Positions 8,764-14,812 of a stretch of DNA of 14,812 nucleotides are shown one piece after another. Made by a program: the position numbers and the translations under genes. The notes under the pieces were generated by a model that worked only from the letters and a program-made list of their open reading frames with translations, had not been told where the DNA came from and did not search any database. Numbering within the stretch: the stretch's first letter is position 1; the number at the start of each line of letters is the position of its first letter. This DNA is from Parachlorella kessleri (taxonomy: Eukaryota; Chlorophyta; Trebouxiophyceae; Chlorellales; Chlorellaceae): contig BBXU01000634.1 of NCBI GenBank assembly GCA_001598975.1, positions 1 through 14,812 on the forward strand, in the 5' to 3' direction.

Positions 8764-9471
8764 TGGAAAACTTCGTTCACCGACCTAGGAACGCACAAAC
8801 AGGTTTGAAGCGCAAATACAGCAAGGCATGGGGTTCGTCCATGGAAGTACTCCTGCTCGGCTGGGTTAGGGTAGGCTTATGTCACCCGTTGCGCCCGCTA
8901 GCGGGCGCTATTATTTATGGTGGGCTGCATCTGACAAGCCCCGCTGACGCACGTAATCTGAGGGCTTTGTAAACCCCCCGCAATCAGTGGTGGGCTGCAG
9001 GTGGCACCCCATAATGAGGCATACGAGAGGAGAGGAGATGTGAACTATGCTTGATACCGAATGCTTCAGCAAACAAAACGCTGATGTTTGCATGCTGTTC
9101 ATCACATGAAGCTACCCTGCTTGGTGATCACTATGCTACAAAACTCGGCAGCCATCCTAGTCCTCCAGACACGCTGAAGGTCCTCTGAACAGAGCCAGGC
9201 TTGTCGAACGTGTAACCATGGCACAACTAGCCACTGACAACCACCCTGCAGTAAAAGCTGCCAAGCTGGCTGGAAAACTCACTGCAAGGAAGGCCGCACT
9301 AGCAGCACAGGTTCTGATATGCTGTAGTCCGTACGAGCAAAGGTCAGCAGCCGCAAGGAGCCTGCTTTAGAGATTAGAGCTAGTTATACTAATCATGTAT
9401 GTTGCCACCACTGCAGCACTCGTTGCCAGGATGCAGCTCCTCATCAGGTTCCATCCCCTATGAAGCAGCCG
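8764..9471. other. Intergenic region between the tandem MDR genes
   Basis: This holds the 3' UTR of the gene ending at 9472 and the promoter and 5' UTR of the gene starting at 8763, both minus strand. I see no exon. Its notable element is the palindrome and AT-rich box at 8891-8920. The phrase tggtgggctgca occurs twice (near 8918 and 8988). Confidence 0.5.
8891..8920 (-). promoter_or_regulatory. 18-base perfect palindrome next to a TATA-like box, upstream of copy A
   Basis: Bases 8891-8908 (gcgcccgctagcgggcgc) are a perfect 18-base palindrome. Directly upstream in transcript sense, at 8909-8920, the minus strand reads ccataaataata, which is TATA-like. The pair lies about 130-155 bases before the start codon at 8763. 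A dimeric factor site near a core promoter is a reasonable reading; chance is also possible in GC-rich DNA. Confidence 0.4.
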
Positions 9472-12400
9472 CTAGTCATCCACCACCTTCAACACAACCT
9501 TGCCCCTTGCGTGCCCCTTCTCTACGTACTCATGGGCCTCGCTGCAGGCAAGCAGGCAGGTAGAAATCAACTTGACAGCTGCAGGATGAATCCTGCAAGC
9601 CACCCGGGGAATTCAGGATGTGGTGCCCTGCCTGCAAGTCTGCTACCCAGCACATCATCTCCAAAACCAGCAAAACAAAGTAGGGATGCTGTTGGCTCAG
9701 AAGTCGTACTACAAACTTGGAGTGTGACGGCGGCTCATCCCTGCCATATATGCCCACGCCTTCCGTCACGCTGGCTCAAGGCTAGTCCCACAGCCCGCAG
9801 GGGAGCCCCGCGCCATACACTGACCTGGCATGGGCAAGTGGAAGTACCCTGTCAATGATGGGTCTCAGCTTGCCTTCCTGCATGAGCAATGCAGAGGCAC
9901 GTTCATCGGGGGGGGCCCAGCGTTGAAAGCAACGAGCCTTCCTCTCTGGCAACACCCCAGAACATTGAAGGGCGGCCACATGCGCTTTGAATGTCTTGCA
10001 TGCTACTTCAAGGATGCACCTGGCATGCTTGCTGGTTGCCTTGAACCATGTGCTCCACTGTCTTTAACTGCCGTCCACCTGGGAACTCTAGCCAATGCCT
10101 ATAACTATCCCAACGCTGTGTAGATAAAGCGGCCAGGTGCCACATATTCCCCGCATTGAAGCCTGAGCTTGCCTGGACCATGGCGATTGCTGCCCTCATC
10201 TGCTCGCCGTTGGGAGACACCATGACCAGCCGGTAGCGAGGGCCGCGGCGAAGGGAGGACAGCAGCAGCCTGCAGGGAAATACAAAGCATATCCAGAGCA
10301 CAGTAAAGTGTTGCGTAACAACATGCACCCAGCTAACCGCAGGTATGGCAGTCCCGTGCACAAGCGGTGTGCCCATGCATGCTGTTACTACGCGGCACAC
10401 GCTAGGGCCGTGCGAGGGAGAATCCTCATCAGGATCACCAAAATGCACCATCACCACGGTAACCATCGCAAGCAAGGCCAGCAGAGCACTGATGACCGCT
10501 GCTGTGATGAAGGGCGGTGCACCTACCCCTTCAGGAGGGCGAGGACGTTGATCCTAGCTAGGAAGGCAACATATGTGCCAGTTGGTTTCAAGACTTTGAG
10601 ACTCCGAGCCTCATAGTCACCTGCAGAGCAGCAGAAAGCGGCTCAACGCGGGAGGAGGTGGGGGATTTCAGCGTTCTGGGAGCTGCTTGGCTTATCCTTT
10701 CGACATCATATCTGCTTCTGTTTCTTGGATCTGTTCCTGATGGTGAATTCACTCTTCAAGTTCCCAGTGCTTGCCCCGATAGAGCCAACTGGACACCAGT
10801 GCGCTTAAGAGTGCACTGAACACTACGCACTGGCAGGTGCAAGCAAAGCAGGCCCAGCAGGGGAGTGTATCACGAACCCAATGTTATATTCAAGGACGAG
10901 AGGGGGGGGGGGCCCAAGGGAAGCAGCTTGGAGCACAGCATTGGCCCGCCACACAAGAAGATGTGCTGCAGCTGCAAGGCACGTGAAGCCGTGGGAGGCG
11001 CACCTGCCACCAAGTCAAGGACGCAGTCAAAGGGGGCATCTCTGCAGACGACATCGAATGACTCTCTGGTGTAGTCGATCGCCACGTCAGCACCCAGCTC
11101 CTGCAGGCATTCCAGCCATGGCTTAAGGAGCGCAAAAGTCCCCCTGACATCAAGTGGGCTGCAGGTGCTACCATGCATGACAGTGTTACCGTGCAGGTGT
11201 GGATGCTGCCCTGGAAAGCTGCACAGTCAGCGGAAGAGCACAGCCCACCTTCATCACCAACCTCACATTTCATAGGTACCAATCGCACCAGCCAATCGCA
11301 CCAGCCGCTAGCAGAGTGACCGGATCGTACCAGTGGCGTGTACCTTCGTCACAAACTCCACATTTCTTGTGGAGCAGGTGGTGGTGACGTGGAGCCCCCG
11401 GGCCTTGGCTAGTTGTATGGCCGCGCTGCCCACCCCGCCTGCCCCCGCATGGACTAACACACGCTGCCCAGGCTTCAATGCCAAGGGGTCAAGAGCCTGC
11501 ACGCAGGGACCATGACATGAGCTTACATCATGCACTGTCAGTACCTGGCATGCATCGGCCAACACCCACTGCCCAGAGATCCACCGCAAAGGGTACAGGC
11601 CCACACTGTCACACTGACCAAGCTGCCAAGTCCGTTGTACACCAAGCTGACCACCCAGGCAAAAAGCGTGAGTGGCCTGCATACTGTCCCAGCAGACTTT
11701 AATGGTTGACTGGACGCAGCAAAGTTAGCCACAACAGCATCGGGGCCCGTGGCTAGTAACAACCTTGCCAGCCAGGCAGCGACCATGCGAAAAGAGCATG
11801 TAAAATTAGCATTACCGCTGGCTTGCCTGCATGGCTGTCAACGTAACCAGCGGCAGTGCAGCGCCCGCCTCAAAGCTGATGCTGCCTGGCAGGTCAGCCA
11901 CAGTGCGCTCTGGTACTGATATGAACTCAGCATAGGAGCCATACGGCTTCCTAAAGTCAAACCCTGCATTGAGCCACATGCTTTCTCGACCGTGTCTGAC
12001 AAGCCCGCGGGCACATGCCTTGACACAGCACACAGCAAGAGCGGGGAACTCTGTCAGGCCTCAAGCATGTGCGACAGGCGCACCAGGGACCAAGGGCGCA
12101 CGGAAAACAACATTATCCACGAAATGCATACAACAACAGTGTAGTTCGCCAGGCATCGCACCGTCTGAGAGGCAGGCCACTCGGGTGCCAGGCCTGAAGC
12201 GGCTCCCCTGGTCGGCTTCCACCACAACTCCAGCAACATCCCCTCCTAGGACCTGCAGCAGCAGTGGCTCCCTTGGCACAGTATCATCACAGCTGGTGAC
12301 CAACAATAACAATCTTCCATGCCCATCCAGGACCCACTGCAAGGGAAACTTCGTCGTCCTGTCCCTCAACGCTGCTGCTATAGTCACCTTGGGTTTCGCC

Positions 12401-12570
12401 ACTAGCATGCGAGGCACGTCGCCCCGCCGGGTCTTGCAGTCCACAGGGTTGACACTTGTAGCATGGACTTCAACCAGTAGCTCTCCCTTTCTTCTTGTGG
12501 TCTTGGGATGAGTCTCGCTGAGCTCCAGCACCCTTGGACCACCAAACTCCCGGAACAGTACCGCCCTCAT
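9472..12570 (-). CDS. MDR-superfamily NADPH:quinone oxidoreductase-like enzyme, copy B (nine exons, two GC-AG introns)
   Basis: Coding exons, in transcript order: 12570-12388, 12252-12162, 11963-11827, 11496-11344, 11100-11004, 10620-10527, 10269-10173, 9877-9825 and 9541-9472. Every exon has the same length and phase as in copy A, giving again 324 residues, about 236 identical. The same landmarks are present: VNPVDCK, GGDVAG, AGAGGVG, STRN and the RGKVVLKV end. The Rossmann exon (exon 4) is nearly unchanged, while exons 1, 3, 6 and 7, which shape the substrate pocket and dimer surface in this family, differ most, so substrate range may have shifted. Introns 3 and 7 begin with GC instead of GT; no nearby GT keeps the frame. 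Two unusual donors might reduce splicing efficiency, but both match the strong GC-donor pattern, and all exons are intact, so I consider the gene functional. Confidence 0.92.
10171..10172 (-). other. GC 5' splice site of intron 7, copy B
   Basis: The exon ends gtccag and the intron starts gcaagctc. The paralog has gtgcag|gtgcac at the same codon. CAG|GCAAG is the known consensus of functional GC-AG introns. No GT close by preserves phase 0 into exon 8 (EGKLRP). Confidence 0.82.
11281..11306. repeat. 13-base perfect tandem duplication in intron 4 of copy B
   Basis: The unit aatcgcaccagcc occurs twice in a row at 11281-11293 and 11294-11306. A single related sequence (aatcacaccagc) sits at the corresponding place in intron 4 of copy A, so the duplication happened after the genes separated. 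Confidence 0.9.
11825..11826 (-). other. GC 5' splice site of intron 3, copy B
   Basis: The exon ends atgcag and the intron starts gcaagc. The paralog has ttacag|gtgggc at the same codon. A GT ten bases further on (gcg|gtaatg) would leave the message out of frame with exon 4, so GC is the only donor that gives the conserved protein. Confidence 0.85.
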
Positions 12571-13540
12571 GCTCCGTCAAGAACACAGACGGCATAAGAA
12601 TATCCGCTTGCTTCAAATAGGCAGGGAGCGAGAGGTTTTCCATGCTCATGAACTGCCTGCTGCTTCCTGGCGCCTGCGCTTTCGGTCCTCCAAAACATGT
12701 CTCCAGCTGCAGTTGCCTGTGAAATGTACTAGACAACTTTACTCACTGTTGGATGCATAGTAAGGAATTCTGGTCAGCTCGCCGCCAGTATGAAGGCAGT
12801 ACTTTTAGTAGTGCCCTGCTTCCAGCGCTGCGAGTAGCCCTGCTATATACCTGCCCATGGGCTGAGCAGCACTGGTTCTCGCCTCTGTGTCGTTTCTCGC
12901 ACTGGCTGCATTTGATCTCATCCCACAGTAGTGCACATGTTTCTGCTTTTGCATTGAGCTATCCTTCACTAAACATTGAGGAGGTCGAGATCATTCCACA
13001 GAGCTTGAGCCTCCACCTCCCCGTGAGCATACCAGAGGTCCACTTTACTGCAGAATAAGCCATGGTCTGCTCCCTTGACTTCCCTTTGCAGGCTGCGTGG
13101 CACCCGTGCTTGATGCCTAAGCTGTTGCCTAGGCTGGGTGCAGACACTAGACACAGGGCAAACACTGCTGTCGCACAGGTCCTTGGTCTTCCTACACGGG
13201 CAGGCATCATATGTAGTGCTTGGCAGAGGAAGCGTTGTCATGGCGAGGGGACGAAGAAAGAAACAGTAGAAAACGACCGCCCCCCCCCCCGCCCCAGTTA
13301 GTTGTTGGTTAGTCACCACCTAGGACTGACCCAATCCAGGGTGTGGGATATGAAGCAGGACATCCGCAAAAAATCTAGGACAAGTAACTATTCCTAACAT
13401 TTTTTTTGCCGCATGTTGCGCTTGTTCATGAAGACCCAGGGATGTGCCGCACGCATGCTGCAGCCAGGTACGTAAAAGCAACCTATTAACCCGCAAAACG
13501 GACGTACTGGGTACCGCATGCACCTCAAGATAATACATGC
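12571..13540. other. Divergent intergenic region
   Basis: This separates two start codons facing away from each other (12570 minus, 13541 plus) and should hold both promoters and 5' UTRs. A symmetrical TATA-like ctatatac lies near 12842. Homopolymers occur at about 13281-13290 (C) and 13400-13407 (T). Open frames such as 12753-13058 show no family or splice context, so I call no gene. Confidence 0.5.
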
Positions 13541-14506
13541 ATGGACAACAGCTATGCCAGCTCGCTCCTAAGCAAAATCCTCCTGCAATTTTCCATATTT
13601 TCAAGCGCAGGTCTAAGAGCCGAGTACGCTTTGCGACCTCCGCTGAGGGCGGTTGGGGGCAGCACGAACTGGGGCAGCAGCCCTAGCAGCAGGTGCAGCC
13701 TTGCCACACGAGCATCCTGGGGCCTGGAAAGCACTGAGCGCTCGGAGAAGAGAAGGGAGCGCAGCAGCGGCAGCAGCTCCGGTGACCGGCGGCAGCAGTA
13801 TGGCCGCGGCGGTGGGCGGGACGGCGGCAGGGGCAGCGGCGGCGGCAGCAGTCGCTGGGGGCCCACCGACCGTAGCGACAACAAGCCTGCAAGGGAGCGG
13901 TGGGGGGCTGACGCCCGCGGCGGTGCCGGCAGCAGAGAGGACACCCGCAGCGGCAGCAGCAGCAGGACTGGCAGGGAGGAGGCGCCCTGGGGCGGCGGCA
14001 GCAGCGGCAGAGAGGAGGGTGGAGGTGATGCTTGGTGGGAGCCAGAGGCCGGGCAGGCGACGGAACCTCAGCGGGATCGCAGCAGGGACAGCAGGGTCGA
14101 CAGGGGCAGCTGGGGCAGCAGGGATGATAAGGGGAGCAGGAGCAGCTGGGAGAGGCGAGGCAGCAGCGATAGACGGGGCAGCAGGGGAGGCAGGGGGGCC
14201 GGCAGTGGCGGCCGCGACTGGCAGCAACGCCAGCCGTCCTACACAGGCAGGGGCAGTGGCGGTGAGGGCGGCAGCTCTTACCGGGCAAGAACGAGTCGGG
14301 AGAGCTACGAGGAGCGGCCGTGGCAGCAGCAGGAGGAGGATGACACGCCCAAGGCCCCAACCATTCGGGATCAGTGGGTGGGAGATTACATCTATGGGGT
14401 GTCGCCGGTGCTGGCTGCGCTACGGGCGGGGCGGCGCGAGATCACGGCGCTCTATGTCCAGGAGGGACTGCAGAACTCGCAACGGAAGGACAAGGCGGCA
14501 GTGCAG
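13541..14506 (+). CDS. TrmH/SpoU-family 2'-O-ribose RNA methyltransferase, MRM1-like, N-terminal part
   Basis: The first 322 codons are visible; a donor (gtgcag|gtgctt) ends the exon at 14506 and the catalytic SPOUT domain must lie beyond the window. Family members methylate a ribose 2'-OH in rRNA or tRNA using S-adenosylmethionine. Residues about 281-322 are the substrate-binding domain: DYIYGVSPVLAALRAGRRE, then ALYVQEGLQ and a basic RKDK, the pattern of mitochondrial MRM1 and its plant relatives. Residues 1-60 could be an organelle presequence (hydrophobic, then Arg-rich and Ser-rich). Residues about 65-275 are a low-complexity Arg/Gly/Ser/Asp extension with many RG and GGRG elements, probably disordered and RNA-binding. 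The ATG at 13541 is the first after an in-frame stop at 13487, but a plausible 3' splice site at 13608-13610 means an earlier exon could supply the true start. Confidence 0.75.
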
Positions 14507-14812
14507 GTGCTTTCATTCCTCCCGTTCCTTTCCTCTCCATGGTTTATAAGAGATTCTGTGACAGGGGCGATGGAAAGGTCGTGAGGCTGCATGAATACAC
14601 TGGTGGGCCGTGTCAGGGTATTGCCGGGTTGTTGGGGTTTGCCGGGCTCATTGTTGACGTGTGCTGTTGCGTGTGACCTGACAACTTCAGCACCTAAGAA
14701 ATGTCACCTGGTTCATGGCAGAAAGCCGCTTCCCCCCTTCCTTGACTGCGAACGAGCGCATTGTGGTATGCATGGTGATCAGTGTTGGGCTAGCCGCCGC
14801 CTACATCGTCCC
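14507..14812 (+). other. Intron (and possibly a further exon) of the methyltransferase gene
   Basis: The sequence after the donor at 14507 has stops in the coding frame. A possible 3' splice site at 14689-14690 (cttcag) would open a frame to the window end, beginning HLRNVTWFMAES in phase 0. This does not resemble what normally follows the substrate-binding domain, so I do not call it an exon. Confidence 0.4.

Noticed and set aside
10308..10616. Plus-strand frame containing a run of four histidines
   Set aside because: It is antisense to exon 6 of copy B and its introns; the His run comes from caccatcaccacgg and has no support.
11807..11818. Alternative GT donor (gcg|gtaatg) for intron 3 of copy B
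   Set aside because: It lies ten bases past the GC donor and would break the frame into exon 4, whereas the GC donor reproduces exactly the exon length of copy A.
12753..13058. 101-codon plus-strand frame in the divergent intergenic region
   Set aside because: No recognisable motif, no matching splice partners, and a position expected to hold promoters and 5' UTRs.
13613..14549. Long alternative open frames (298 codons plus, 204 and 225 codons minus) over the methyltransferase exon
   Set aside because: They encode poly-Ala or Cys/Pro-rich sequence produced by CAG/GGC repeats. Only the frame from 13541 reaches the recognisable substrate-binding domain.
14691..14812. Possible second methyltransferase exon starting HLRNVTWFMAES
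   Set aside because: The frame and acceptor fit, but the peptide does not resemble the region between substrate-binding and SPOUT domains, and the window ends too soon to test it.
1..14812. Prokaryotic system, CRISPR array, phage or transposon
   Set aside because: Genes are intron-split with eukaryotic splice signals. No regular spacer repeats, transposase motifs, terminal inverted repeats with target duplications, or reverse transcriptase motifs were seen.

Overview
The window looks like nuclear DNA of a eukaryotic green alga (Chlorophyta, probably Chlorophyceae); this is an inference. No long open frame holds a whole recognisable protein. Instead, short exons (53-237 bases) join across GT-AG (rarely GC-AG) introns of about 135-475 bases to give continuous conserved proteins. 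One protein has a plastid-type leader and matches a family I know from plants. Microsatellites, homopolymer G/C tracts and CAG/GGC-rich coding sequence also fit. There is no prokaryotic operon, CRISPR array, rRNA or tRNA that I can support.

Layout. 1-79: CA microsatellite. 80-690: two related coding-like segments in inverted orientation, one on each strand; the minus-strand copy looks like a last exon. 1343-4267 (+): a complete six-exon gene for a 292-residue, probably plastid-targeted protein with a coiled coil and a hydrophobic C-terminal half. 4268-5164: space between convergent genes. 5165-8763 (-) and 9472-12570 (-): two tandem nine-exon genes for 324-residue, zinc-independent MDR-superfamily quinone oxidoreductase-like enzymes. 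They are about 73% identical by hand count, and every exon has the same length and phase in both. 12571-13540: divergent intergenic region. 13541-14506 (+): first coding exon of a TrmH/SpoU-type 2'-O-ribose RNA methyltransferase with a long Arg/Gly/Ser-rich N-terminal extension; the rest lies beyond the window.

The most distinctive signal is small-scale rearrangement around splice sites. Three introns carry partial copies of the exon next to them. Two of these copies bring a duplicate 5' splice site, at +75 and +102 bases, and the path to each meets an in-frame stop. The downstream MDR paralog (9472-12570) has two GC-AG introns where its sister has GT-AG. I found no evidence of an unknown multi-gene system. 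The genes present are ordinary nuclear genes, and the interest lies in how their introns and duplicates evolved.
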